DNA of 14,462 nt from Deltaproteobacteria bacterium (lineage in GTDB: Bacteria > Desulfobacterota > DSM-4660 > Desulfatiglandales > HGW-15): assembly GCA_016926135.1 (NCBI GenBank), contig JAFGPH010000042.1:1-14462 (forward strand), read 5' to 3'. Numbering within the stretch: the stretch's first letter is position 1; every line of letters begins with the position of its first letter. The notes under the pieces are model-generated. The model did no database searches. It worked only from the letters and a program-made list of their open reading frames with translations, and was not told the origin of the DNA. Of this stretch, positions 1 through 6,901 are shown piece by piece. The position numbers and the translations under genes are program-made.

Positions 1-47
1 CCCACTGACCGGCCGGGGAGAGAATTGAAACGGTTAGTCACGGGATG

Positions 48-86
48 AAAAAAGCGGCGATGCTTATTTCCTCAAGGCATCACCGC
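48..86 (-). terminator. Intrinsic terminator of the LPS operon
   Basis: Read on the minus strand, the arm at 86-77 pairs with the arm at 63-54 over 10 bp (nine Watson-Crick pairs and one G-U), with a 13-nt loop. Six T residues (53-48) follow directly. This is a classic Rho-independent terminator. It lies about 120 nt downstream of the waaC stop codon and is oriented to end the minus-strand LPS operon. The plus strand has no T run after the hairpin, so it is probably one-directional. Bases 87-208, between it and waaC, are AT-rich and show no gene. Confidence 0.85.
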
Positions 87-208
87 TCAAAGTAACAAGC
101 AAATATAAGTTTACTAAAATATGTCCTTGGAAGTCAAGAAAAAGCTTGGATTCGCTGTGCTGTGCCGGTTGCCTGTATACCCAGGAGTATTGGTGTTCCA
201 CGGCTCCA

Positions 209-1285
209 TCACCCCAGGATTCCAGGCCCCCGTGAGGCCCGTTCCCGGACGGCGTCAAAAACCCTATCCACCTTGATCCCCTTCATGCAAGACACGTGGC
301 TGCATTTCTTCTTGAAGCAGGGACTGCAATCCATGCCTTCCCGGATGACCCTGTGGCCGTCCCCGTAAGGCCCGGTTCGCCAGGGGGCTGTGGGGCCGAA
401 GAGGGCCACCACGGGGCAGTTCATGGCTGCCGCAATGTGCATCGGCCCCGTATCGGTGGTGATCAAGACCCTGCAAAGGGTGTAGAGAAAAGCGAGTTCC
501 TTCAGTCCCGTAAGCCCCGCGAGATTGAGCGTTTCGACCCTCATCTTGCCCCGGATTTCCTCAATGGCAGGGCGGTCAGCGGCACCTCCGGTGAAAACGA
601 CATCGAGGCCCAGGTCCTCCCGGACCCGCTCTGCCAGGCGCGCAAATTTCCAGGGCTCCCATAGCTTGGTCCTCCACCTGGCCATAGGGTTCACGGCCAC
701 GAAATCTTTCACCGCAAGATGATTCTTCTGGAGGAGGCTCAGCACCCGATCTTCATCCGATTTGCGGACGGGGATGCGCCCCTGCCAGGTGCCGACGCGG
801 CAACCAAGGATATCCGCTGTTTTCAGGTAGCGCTCGATGGCGTGCTGACGGTACTGGTCCACAAAATAGGGGAGGGCCGTGAGAAACAGGGTACTTCCCT
901 CCCTGGCCCAGGTGAACCCGATCTTCCTCCGTCCCCTTGAAAGCCCTGTGAGAAGCCCGCTCTTGAAGAGACCCTGCATATCGATCACCAGGTCGTATTC
1001 CAAGGACCGAAGCCCTCTGAGGAATTGGAGGATCTCCCTGAGCGCTTCGGATCTTCGGTCTTTTCTGAGGAGTCTCTTTTGCCAGGACTTTCTGCCGGAG
1101 ACGAGCATCCGATCCAACCCCTCATGCCCTTCGATAATCTGGGCGGCCTCTTCCTCCACAAGCCAGTCAATCCTGGCATCCGGGAAATTCTTCCTGAGGA
1201 CCTCCAGCAGGGGCAGGGTATGGACCACATCCCCGATGGCGCTCAGCTTGATGATGAGGATACTCCTGGGGTTACCGGTGGGCAT
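209..1285 (-). CDS. waaC: LPS heptosyltransferase I (GT9 family)
   Basis: Likely transfers the first L-glycero-D-manno-heptose from ADP-heptose to Kdo of the LPS inner core, on the cytoplasmic face of the inner membrane. The 358-aa protein is GT-B fold family 9. The N-terminal IKLSAIGDVVHTLPLL (about residues 12-27) is the acceptor-side signature, and the DTGPMHIAAAM block at about 278 with the following VVALFGPT is the nucleotide-sugar side. A cysteine-rich CSPC...C....C tail near residue 320 is common in this family. The ATG start overlaps the end of gmhB by 14 nt and has a GGAAGAG ribosome-binding site inside gmhB, which supports translational coupling. It is the last gene of the operon. 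WaaC is preferred over WaaF because the other GT9 gene here (1859-2908) has the typical WaaF N-terminus. A different GT9 heptosyltransferase (WaaQ-like) cannot be fully excluded. Confidence 0.85.
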   Translation of the reverse strand: MPTGNPRSILIIKLSAIGDVVHTLPLLEVLRKNFPDARIDWLVEEEAAQIIEGHEGLDRMLVSGRKSWQKRLLRKDRRSEALREILQFLRGLRSLEYDLVIDMQGLFKSGLLTGLSRGRRKIGFTWAREGSTLFLTALPYFVDQYRQHAIERYLKTADILGCRVGTWQGRIPVRKSDEDRVLSLLQKNHLAVKDFVAVNPMARWRTKLWEPWKFARLAERVREDLGLDVVFTGGAADRPAIEEIRGKMRVETLNLAGLTGLKELAFLYTLCRVLITTDTGPMHIAAAMNCPVVALFGPTAPWRTGPYGDGHRVIREGMDCSPCFKKKCSHVSCMKGIKVDRVFDAVRERASRGPGILG

Positions 1286-1862
1286 TGAGACTCTTCCTGT
1301 TCAGAATCCAGTGGACCGCGCCGAGAAGGTCATCCGCGATGAGGTCCGGTTGGCGGGGCTTCCCGGGGAGCACGTAATCCACTTCCCCCCGGCCGTATCC
1401 TGTCCTGACCAGGATGCCCGTGATCCCGGCCCTGTGGCCGAACTCCACGTCATGATAGCGGTCGCCGACTGCGCATGAGCGGGAGAGGTCGATCTCAAAG
1501 TCCCTGCATGCCTGGTCGATCAGGCCTGTTCGCGGTTTTCTGCAGTCGCAGTCCACCGCGTACTCCCTCAGTTCCGCCTGGGGGTGATGGGGACAGAAGT
1601 AGACGCCGTCCACTTTCGCCCCTTCTCTTTCGAGGGATTCCAGAATGATGAAATTCACCGTGTGAACAAGCTCTATCGGAAAATAGCCGCGGGCAACCCC
1701 GGACTGGTTGGATACGATGATGGCAAGAAAACCGCTCTGATTCAGCAGCCGGAGGGCCTCGGACACCCCGGGGAGGATTACCAGGCGGCTCGGGTGGTTG
1801 ATGTAGCCCATCTGCTCGTTGATCGTGCCGTCCCGATCCATGAACACGGCGGGTCTTTTCAT
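1272..1862 (-). CDS. gmhB: D-glycero-D-manno-heptose-1,7-bisphosphate 7-phosphatase
   Basis: HAD-superfamily phosphatase that removes the C7 phosphate of heptose 1,7-bisphosphate during ADP-heptose synthesis, in the cytoplasm. The 196-aa length is normal for the family. Motif I is FMDRDGTIN with nucleophile Asp9 and acid/base Asp11. Motif II is SNQSGVARG. The zinc-binding loop has the CPHH...CDC pattern before the motif III basic residues RKPRTG. Motif IV is GDRYHDVEFG. The start ATG shares an ATGA overlap with the waaF stop codon and the end overlaps waaC by 14 nt, so the three genes are almost certainly co-translated. The neighbours use the ADP-heptose this pathway supplies. The other pathway genes (gmhA, hldE) are not in the window. 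Histidinol-phosphate phosphatase is the usual mis-annotation for this family; the LPS context argues against it. Confidence 0.92.
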   Translation of the reverse strand: MKRPAVFMDRDGTINEQMGYINHPSRLVILPGVSEALRLLNQSGFLAIIVSNQSGVARGYFPIELVHTVNFIILESLEREGAKVDGVYFCPHHPQAELREYAVDCDCRKPRTGLIDQACRDFEIDLSRSCAVGDRYHDVEFGHRAGITGILVRTGYGRGEVDYVLPGKPRQPDLIADDLLGAVHWILNRKSLNAHR

Positions 1863-2908
1863 CCTTCTTCCTTTCTCAGGCGCACCAGTTCGTCCCAGAC
1901 CCGACCTGGTTCAATGGCCGTAAGACAGCCATAGCCTTCAGTGCATTCGGGCTTCAGGCAGGGTGAGCATGGCATGGGCCTTCTCACCACCCTGGCCCGC
2001 CGGTTTCTAGGGCCCGTGGCAACAGGATCGGTGGAGCCGAATATGGCGACGAGGGGCACATCCAGGGCGGCTGCCACGTGCATGAGGCCCGAGTCGTTGG
2101 TCACAAAGGTTCGGCATCTCCCGATCACGGCCATGGCCTCGCCCAGGGTGATCCTGCCGCAGAGGTTCAGGACAGGGGATGTCATGGCCACGGAGACTGC
2201 TTCGCAGATCGTCCCTTCGTCCTTGCTTCCCATCACGACAACCTTGGCTCCCCATCGGTTGGCAGCCATGTCGCCCACGGCGGCGAATCTCTCCGGGGGC
2301 CAGCGCTTTGCCGGGCCGTAGATAGCGCCCGGCGCCAGGCCGAGGAGGTAGTCCCGGTCACCGATGCCACGGGAATGGAGCAGGGATCGAACCGCAGTCG
2401 ATTCCCGCTCTTTTACGTAAAGGCGCGGATCCCGGCTCTCTGCCGCCCAGTTCATGCCCCTCAATATGGAGAGGTAATACTCGACCTGGTGTTGCATGAG
2501 GACTTCCTTTTTTCTCGGGATGGCATGGGAAAGGAGGAGTCCCCGTCCGTCCGTATTGTAACCCACCCTCCGGGGTATGCCCGCCAGCCGGGCAAGGAGG
2601 GCGGCTTCAAAGGCATTCTGGAAAAGGACGGCGAGGTCGAAGCGGCGACTCCTGATCTCGGAGGCCATCTTCAGCAGATGGACAATGTCGCGGGGGTAGG
2701 TGCCTCGTTTCCTGAAGACCACGACCTCATCCACGCACGGATGGCCCTCCAGAAGAGGAACGACCCAGGGTTTTGCAAGGACGGCCAGGGCGCACCCGGG
2801 AAAATTCTCCCGCAAGGCCTCGAGGGCGGGCAGGGACATCACCACATCGCCCACCCAGTTGGGCATGCGCACGAGAATTCGGTGAATCTTCGAGGGATCA
2901 GGGGTCAT
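1859..2908 (-). CDS. waaF: LPS heptosyltransferase II (GT9 family)
   Basis: Likely adds the second inner-core heptose from ADP-heptose, after WaaC. The 349-aa protein starts with the WaaF-type signature VRMPNWVGDVVMSLPALEAL. It has the C-terminal NDSGLMHVAAAL block (from about residue 271) followed by VAIFGSTDPVATGP, then the family cysteine cluster CSPC...C.....C near residue 315. The chosen ATG at 2908 has no Shine-Dalgarno sequence. It sits in the last copy of a 7-bp tandem repeat that begins at the stop codon of the upstream acyltransferase gene. Upstream in-frame ATGs in the repeat run into stop codons, so they cannot be the start. A GTG or ATG 12-13 codons downstream is possible but would cut into the conserved N-terminus. 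The stop overlaps the gmhB start (ATGA). Confidence 0.9.
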   Translation of the reverse strand: MTPDPSKIHRILVRMPNWVGDVVMSLPALEALRENFPGCALAVLAKPWVVPLLEGHPCVDEVVVFRKRGTYPRDIVHLLKMASEIRSRRFDLAVLFQNAFEAALLARLAGIPRRVGYNTDGRGLLLSHAIPRKKEVLMQHQVEYYLSILRGMNWAAESRDPRLYVKERESTAVRSLLHSRGIGDRDYLLGLAPGAIYGPAKRWPPERFAAVGDMAANRWGAKVVVMGSKDEGTICEAVSVAMTSPVLNLCGRITLGEAMAVIGRCRTFVTNDSGLMHVAAALDVPLVAIFGSTDPVATGPRNRRARVVRRPMPCSPCLKPECTEGYGCLTAIEPGRVWDELVRLRKEEG

Positions 2909-2951
2909 TTATCATTGATCATTTATCATTGATCATTGATCATTTGTCATT
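2903..2951 (-). repeat. Heptanucleotide tandem repeat at the lpxL/waaF junction
   Basis: On the minus strand this tract is seven tandem copies of a 7-mer with consensus AATGATM: AATGACA, AATGATC, AATGATC, AATGATA, AATGATC, AATGATA and AATGACC. The first copy contains the TGA stop of the acyltransferase gene and the last contains the ATG of waaF. Because 7 is not a multiple of 3, each copy puts its ATG and TGA in a new frame. Heptameric short tandem repeats (STRRs) are known from cyanobacteria. The function here is unknown. Confidence 0.9.
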
Positions 2952-3861
2952 GGACATTCTGACGTTCCTTCGGGTATCCCTCCGGCAGAGGGCAGTAGTT
3001 CCGGGTCTTCCAGCGCCTGTGAAACCAGAACCACTGATCCGGGTATTTGAGCACGTACCGCTCGATGGCCTGTGTGAACAGGGCCGTGTTCTCCTCCACG
3101 TCCCTGACCTTGTCTCCTGTCCTTACCAGCTCGATCTCTCTTTCGAAAACCACCCGGTAACGTCCATCCTCACTGCGGACGGAAAACGTGGGTATGACGG
3201 GGGTCCCCGTCTTAAGGGCCATGAGGGCGAGCCCCTTGTTGGTACAGGCCCACCGACCCAGGAACTTCACGAAGGCCCCTTCGTACCAGTCTACGTTCTG
3301 GTCAAGGAGAATCCCGATCATCTTCCCTTTCCGGATGGCTGACATGAGCCTCCTCATGGCCCGCTGTTTGGGTATGGCCTCGGTGCCGAACTGGGAGCGC
3401 ATCATGCTCACGATCCGATCCAGGGGCTCAAAATCAATGGGTCTTACCACCACGGCCCCCGGGCCGTAACGGAGGCTGATGGCCGCGGACATGAGTTCCC
3501 AGTTACCGAAGTGGGCCGTGAGAATGAAGACCCCCTTCCCCCTGGCGGCTGCCTCCAGGAGATTCCCCTCCTTTTCAAAGACCACGTAGTCGTGCAGGTT
3601 GTCGCGATGGAGCTTCAGGATGTGGGGCACCTCGAAGAACATCTGCCCGAAGTGGAGGTAGACCTTGAGCAGCAAGCTCCTTGCTCCATCCTCTCCCAGG
3701 GTGCCATCGAAGCTCCTTCGGATGCTCTCCAGTACGATGGCGGGCCGGGTCAAGGGGATCATGGAGGCGACAAGCCCCAGCATCTTACCGAGGAACCGGC
3801 CCAGGGGGAGGGGAACCCGGGAAAGAAAACGCACGGAACCATGCAGGAGTCTATAGATCAC
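2947..3861 (-). CDS. lpxL: Lipid A biosynthesis lysophospholipid-type acyltransferase (LpxL/HtrB family)
   Basis: Probably transfers a secondary fatty acyl chain from acyl-ACP to the Kdo-lipid A precursor at the inner membrane. The 304-aa length fits the family. The catalytic HX4E motif is visible as HFGNWE (His117, Glu122). Downstream come LLDQN, the GRWACTNKGLALMALKTGTPVIP block and the C-terminal YPDQWFWFHRRWKTR that is typical of LpxL/LpxM proteins. The N-terminus has a weak hydrophobic anchor (about residues 20-37). The start is GTG at 3861, 3 nt after the lpxK stop, without a strong Shine-Dalgarno sequence, which suggests coupling to lpxK. The sequence alone cannot separate LpxL, LpxM or LpxP specificity, so the symbol means the family. 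Confidence 0.88.
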   Translation of the reverse strand: MIYRLLHGSVRFLSRVPLPLGRFLGKMLGLVASMIPLTRPAIVLESIRRSFDGTLGEDGARSLLLKVYLHFGQMFFEVPHILKLHRDNLHDYVVFEKEGNLLEAAARGKGVFILTAHFGNWELMSAAISLRYGPGAVVVRPIDFEPLDRIVSMMRSQFGTEAIPKQRAMRRLMSAIRKGKMIGILLDQNVDWYEGAFVKFLGRWACTNKGLALMALKTGTPVIPTFSVRSEDGRYRVVFEREIELVRTGDKVRDVEENTALFTQAIERYVLKYPDQWFWFHRRWKTRNYCPLPEGYPKERQNVQ

Positions 3862-3864
3862 GCT

Positions 3865-4980
3865 TCAGGACCCGATTTTTCGGTGAAGCCTCTCGCGGAT
3901 CATGGCGGTGAGACCGTCGAAGTTCGACGAGAGGTTCAATCTGATGCTGAGATACCCGAGATCAGGATGGTCCATCCCACCCCTGAGCCTCATCCAGTCC
4001 TTTTCCGTGGTCACCATAAAAGAGGCTCCGAGCCGGTCCTTCCATTCAACCAATTGCCGGATCTCCTCTGACGTGAAGTCATGGTGATCCCTGAAGGGGT
4101 GGAAAGAGACGACTTCGGCACCCAACCCTGACAGGGTATCTCTGAATCTCGTCGGTCCGGCAATTCCCGCAAAGCCCAGAATGCGCTTTCCCTTCAGGTA
4201 CCGACGATCATGATCTTCCTTACGGTTGGGGAAGACAATCCGGTCCGGCAGGCGGGTCCCGTCGAAGCGGGGCTTTCCCGGAAATCTCCCCTTCAGGAGC
4301 CCCGCTAGGTCGCCTCCCGTACCGTCCGTGTCAGGCCAGGTTCCGGTGACGAGAAATGCGTCCGCCCTGCTCAGGTGTGAGATCGGCTCCCGCAGCGGGC
4401 CCCAGGGAAGGAGGTGACCGTTGCCGAAGGGCCGGACTGCGTCCATCAGGACCAGGTCCAGATCCCGTTTCAGGTCCAGGTGCTGGTACCCGTCATCCAG
4501 GACAAAAAAGTCGCTCCGAAACCTGCGATGGGCATGGATGCCTGCCAGATAGCGCTTCCTTGCGAGAATCACGGGCACACCCTGAAGCCTTGTGGCCATA
4601 AGACAGGGCTCGTCGCCCGCTTCCCGGGGTCCGACCTTTATATCATGTCCGTCCGAGACCTCAAGGATTTCCCGGTCGTATTTCCCGCCGTAGCCCCTGG
4701 AGAGCACCGCGACCCGGTGTCCCTCCCTGAGAGCCCACTCTGCGAGCATCATGGCCGCAGGCGTCTTCCCGGTACCTCCCACCGTGAGGTTCCCGATGCT
4801 CACCACGAATCCCGGAAGGGACCTCCTTTGCCTCTTTTCCCATGCCTTTACCCTCAGCCTGACCCCCAGGCCGTAAAGCATGGAAAGCAGGGCTAATGGC
4901 AGGGTCAACGGCCCGAAGGTTTCCCTCTCATGGATCTCCGACCAATCTCGCTCGGCTTTGACTGGAGTTTGGGTGTTCAT
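3865..4980 (-). CDS. lpxK: Tetraacyldisaccharide 4'-kinase
   Basis: Phosphorylates the 4' position of the tetraacyldisaccharide-1-phosphate to give lipid IVA, using ATP at the cytoplasmic face of the inner membrane. The protein is 371 aa. A hydrophobic N-terminal stretch (about residues 24-40) is the usual membrane-association helix. The P-loop is GNLTVGGTGKT at about 63-73. The conserved DDGYQH motif follows, then DLVLMDAVRPFGNGHLLPWG and the late TEKDWMRL motif. The start ATG lacks a clear Shine-Dalgarno sequence and follows an AT-rich stretch. It is the first gene of the LPS operon. In related bacteria lpxK is often next to waaA; here waaA is about 5 kb away on the same strand. Confidence 0.93.
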   Translation of the reverse strand: MNTQTPVKAERDWSEIHERETFGPLTLPLALLSMLYGLGVRLRVKAWEKRQRRSLPGFVVSIGNLTVGGTGKTPAAMMLAEWALREGHRVAVLSRGYGGKYDREILEVSDGHDIKVGPREAGDEPCLMATRLQGVPVILARKRYLAGIHAHRRFRSDFFVLDDGYQHLDLKRDLDLVLMDAVRPFGNGHLLPWGPLREPISHLSRADAFLVTGTWPDTDGTGGDLAGLLKGRFPGKPRFDGTRLPDRIVFPNRKEDHDRRYLKGKRILGFAGIAGPTRFRDTLSGLGAEVVSFHPFRDHHDFTSEEIRQLVEWKDRLGASFMVTTEKDWMRLRGGMDHPDLGYLSIRLNLSSNFDGLTAMIRERLHRKIGS

Positions 4981-5006
4981 TCAATCGTCAACTTGATAAA
5001 ATTTTG

Positions 5007-5036
5007 ATTATTTGATTGTATTTAGCTAAAAAACAA
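5007..5036 (-). promoter_or_regulatory. Candidate promoter of the lpxK operon
   Basis: The minus strand reads TTGTTT at 5036-5031, an 18-nt spacer, and AATAAT at 5012-5007 (5 of 6 matches to the sigma-70 -10 box). It lies in a markedly AT-rich stretch just upstream of the first gene of the operon, giving a leader of about 20 nt. The -35 match is weak, so this is only a candidate. Nothing else except the palindromic repeat at 5163-5237 was recognised in the 337-nt gap 4981-5317. Confidence 0.3.
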
Positions 5037-5162
5037 CTTAAAATAGGCCACATACGATAGAAAGGCAAGGCTTTTCTTTGGGCATGAGGAAATTGTTGCG
5101 TGAGTTGCGGCGCTGAGGGACACCCTTGAAGGATGAAAATGGGATGCTGCACCAAAGGGGTC

Positions 5163-5237
5163 AAATCTCCCCCGGCCCCTCTTTACAAAAGAGGGAAAAG
5201 GGCTACCCCCTCCAGAAGGGGGGACGGGAGGGGATTT
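5163..5237. repeat. Palindromic intergenic repeat (75 bp, two inner hairpins)
   Basis: The element begins AAATCTCCCCCGGCC and ends GGACGGGAGGGGATTT, which form imperfect outer inverted arms. Inside are two smaller hairpins: CCTCTTT/AAAGAGG with a 3-nt loop, and a CCCCCT/AGGGGG pair. This architecture matches the widespread class of small palindromic repeats with AAAT...ATTT ends found between genes in many bacteria. There is no U-tract typical of a terminator. It lies between the divergent lpxK and acetyltransferase genes. Confidence 0.75.
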
Positions 5238-5317
5238 TGTTTTCTGAGAAGATGATCCAAGGATAGAATGGTGCAGGGGAACCCGCATGCTCCCTGTCTG
5301 GAGCAAGGAGGCGAACG

Positions 5318-5965
5318 GTGGGGACGGGGACAGTGATCCGCTCGGCTCGACCCAGTGATGCCCCGTTTATGGGGTGGCTCATCCTGACGGCAGGTCGGGC
5401 CCATGTGAAACGGGGGATATGGGAGGTTCTGCTGGATGCACCGGAAGGGCAGTGCCTGGTCTTCCTTGCGGCCCTGGCCGTCACGAAGAAGGTGCATCTC
5501 TTTCATCATTCGTGCTATCTGTTGGCTCAAACGGACGGTCATCCTGTGGCTGGACTTGGGGGCTACGACCCGACGCTGCTGGGTTACCCGGCACTCCGGG
5601 ATGTCCTCCCGGACGTGTTTCGGAAGACCGGCCTCACTCCCCACGGGGAAATATCCGAGACCGGGTCACCCAGGATCGTGTCATGCGTCCCGCCGGCACT
5701 GGAGGGGGCATGGGTCATCGACAGCGTGGCCACGCTCCCGGACTATCGTCGGAAGGGAATCGTGAGCAGGCTGCTGGAGGAAATCCTAACCAGGGGACGG
5801 CACAAGGGGTTCCGCCTGGCCCAGATCAATATCTACATCGGCAATGAGCCTGCCCGACGGGCGTACGAGAAGCACGGGTTTCAAATCCTGGATGAAACAC
5901 GCGATCCCTATTTCGAGGCAGAAATCGGGAGTCCGGGAATGGCCCGTCTCGTACGGGACATCTAA
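5318..5965 (+). CDS. GNAT-family N-acetyltransferase, unknown substrate
   Basis: A 215-aa protein with a C-terminal GNAT domain that would transfer an acetyl group from acetyl-CoA to an amine. Motif A is seen as VIDSVATLPDYRRKGIVSRLL (about 133-152), where RRKGIV forms the pyrophosphate-binding loop in place of the usual RxxGxG/A. Motif B follows as NEPARRAYEKHGF (176-188). The N-terminal 120 residues have an IRSARPSDAP opening typical of GNATs, but the middle part, including LLGYPALRDVL, is not one I can link to a substrate. The start is GTG at 5318, chosen because AAGGAG (5305-5310) lies 7 nt upstream and no ATG is better placed. A weak -10-like TAGAAT is at 5264-5269. The gene stands alone, divergent from lpxK and convergent with the carbonic anhydrase-like gene. 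Confidence 0.8.
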   Translation: MGTGTVIRSARPSDAPFMGWLILTAGRAHVKRGIWEVLLDAPEGQCLVFLAALAVTKKVHLFHHSCYLLAQTDGHPVAGLGGYDPTLLGYPALRDVLPDVFRKTGLTPHGEISETGSPRIVSCVPPALEGAWVIDSVATLPDYRRKGIVSRLLEEILTRGRHKGFRLAQINIYIGNEPARRAYEKHGFQILDETRDPYFEAEIGSPGMARLVRDI

Positions 5966-5966
5966 T

Positions 5967-6041
5967 GTCTTGAGTCACAAATACGTTGACAAACTGGAGG
6001 TGCTTGGAGGGCCGTCCGGCGGGCGGCCTCTCAGGTCGGCA
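5967..6041 (+). repeat. Dispersed repeat, copy A (left part)
   Basis: This 75-nt stretch, starting 1 nt after the acetyltransferase stop codon, aligns without gaps to 14339-14413 with about 47 of 75 identical bases by hand count. The best blocks are CACAAATAC, GGGCCG and TCAGG. Its first 11 bases (GTCTTGAGTCA) also match, inverted with one mismatch, the end of the same intergenic region at 6284-6294. It appears to be the left half of a diverged repeat family. Confidence 0.55.
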
Positions 6042-6157
6042 CCTGATCTTAATCCGTTGCCGGTTGCCGCCCCGTAAAAAGAAAGGCTCAAGGTACACGG
6101 TACAAGGATGAAAGAGAAAGGAACTTGAGCTTCCTCCCTGTGGGGCTGCTTGTCGAC

Positions 6158-6232
6158 AATGCAGAACGGGGGTCCCGTCTTGAAGGCATCGTAGGAAGAG
6201 TTGCGGCCTGGACGACCACCCGCCGACGGCCC
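6158..6232 (-). repeat. Dispersed repeat, copy B (core part)
   Basis: Read on the minus strand from 6232, this 75-nt core matches the plus-strand core at 14381-14455 at roughly 80% identity by hand alignment. Shared blocks include GGTGGTCGT, CAGGCCGC, CGATGCCT, ACGGGACCC and GTTCTGCATT. The two copies differ by single-base insertions and deletions that would shift any reading frame, so the conserved unit is not protein-coding. Confidence 0.75.
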
Positions 6233-6310
6233 TTTGACCGTGGATGGTTTCGTTCACGGCCACAGAATACGTCATGGTATAGATGACTCAGGACAGCAGG
6301 CTGCTCTGTG

Positions 6311-6835
6311 CTAAAGCCCTTCCCTTTTGTAGAGTTGCGCGAGGTATTCATATTCCTTGATCCCCTCATTCACCCACCAGAGCTGGTCCGGGGAGGGCGT
6401 TCCTTTGATCTCTGCCGGAACCCCGGCCACAAAGGAGTTGTCGGGGATCTTCATGCCCTGCCTGATCAGCGCACAGGCCGCAATGATGCAGTAGTTTCCG
6501 ATTTCAGCGTCATGGAGAACCGTCGCATTCATACCGATCAGCACGTGATGCCCGACCCTGCGGCAGTTGAGCACGGTGCCGTGGCCGATGATGACCATGT
6601 CGTCGATAGTCACGTCTCCGCTGGGGGCGTGGGGGGAACCGGAGTGCACGACGCAGTTGTCCTCGATGGAGACGCCGGAGCCGATTCTGATCGCTCCCAT
6701 ATCGCCCCGGATGACGGCGCACGGCATGATATTGGAATCCTCTCCGATCTCCACGTCCCCAACGATGTAAGCTGCCTCACTCACGAAGGCGGAAGGGGCA
6801 ATCCTGGGGGTTTTGCCTTGAAGGCTTCTGATCAC
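6311..6835 (-). CDS. Gamma-class carbonic anhydrase-like hexapeptide-repeat protein
   Basis: A left-handed beta-helix protein of 174 aa, probably a trimer, of the gamma-carbonic anhydrase / PaaY / CaiE group. Hexapeptide repeats run from about residue 12 to 140 (for example IVGDVEIG, IGNYCIIAA), followed by a C-terminal helix. His64 (VVHSGSPHAPSGD) and His85 (IIGHGTVL) match two zinc ligands of gamma carbonic anhydrases. The third ligand, expected 5 residues after His85, is Asn90, so CO2 hydration is uncertain. The start is set at GTG 6835 because AGGAGG (6849-6844) lies 8 nt upstream and the protein then begins just before the conserved TPRIAPSAFV. A longer reading frame to 7057 runs through a palindromic repeat and is not credible. 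The gene is divergent from the cupin gene. Confidence 0.82.
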   Translation of the reverse strand: MIRSLQGKTPRIAPSAFVSEAAYIVGDVEIGEDSNIMPCAVIRGDMGAIRIGSGVSIEDNCVVHSGSPHAPSGDVTIDDMVIIGHGTVLNCRRVGHHVLIGMNATVLHDAEIGNYCIIAACALIRQGMKIPDNSFVAGVPAEIKGTPSPDQLWWVNEGIKEYEYLAQLYKREGL

Positions 6836-6843
6836 GTGTGGAA

Positions 6844-6849
6844 CCTCCT
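6844..6849 (-). promoter_or_regulatory. Ribosome-binding site that fixes the carbonic anhydrase-like start
   Basis: A perfect AGGAGG on the minus strand, 8 nt before GTG 6835. It decides for the short 174-aa protein over the 248-aa reading frame. Confidence 0.8.
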
Positions 6850-6901
6850 GTGGGCCTGTTAGGGGACAACCTTGACCAATGGGGTCCTGCAACCGCTCGC
6901 C

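Larger units (their letters stand above)
5967..6294. repeat. 328-bp convergent intergenic element with inverted ends
   Basis: The gap between the convergent acetyltransferase and carbonic anhydrase-like genes (5966-6310) holds no credible gene. It is bounded by 11-nt inverted ends (GTCTTGAGTCA at 5967-5977, TGACTCAGGAC at 6284-6294, one mismatch). A second inverted pair, GGGCCGTCCGGCGGG (6009-6023) and the complement of CCCGCCGACGGCCC (about 6219-6232), lies inside. A 7-bp inverted pair GCTCAAG/CTTGAGC is at 6086-6092 and 6124-6130. It resembles a decayed MITE-like element or two repeat copies inserted in opposite directions. No target-site duplication was seen. Confidence 0.45.

Noticed and set aside
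64..258. 64-aa minus-strand reading frame downstream of waaC
   Set aside because: It begins inside waaC in another frame, has no ribosome-binding site and ends inside the terminator hairpin.
2078..2932. 284-aa plus-strand reading frame opposite waaF
   Set aside because: Antisense to waaF, low-complexity composition, no recognisable motif.
2903..2951. CRISPR-like array
   Set aside because: The units are 7 bp and directly adjacent, with no spacers and no cas genes nearby.
5826..6275. 149-aa minus-strand reading frame in the convergent gap
   Set aside because: It overlaps the acetyltransferase gene and the dispersed repeat; the repeat copies differ by frame-shifting indels, so coding is not conserved.
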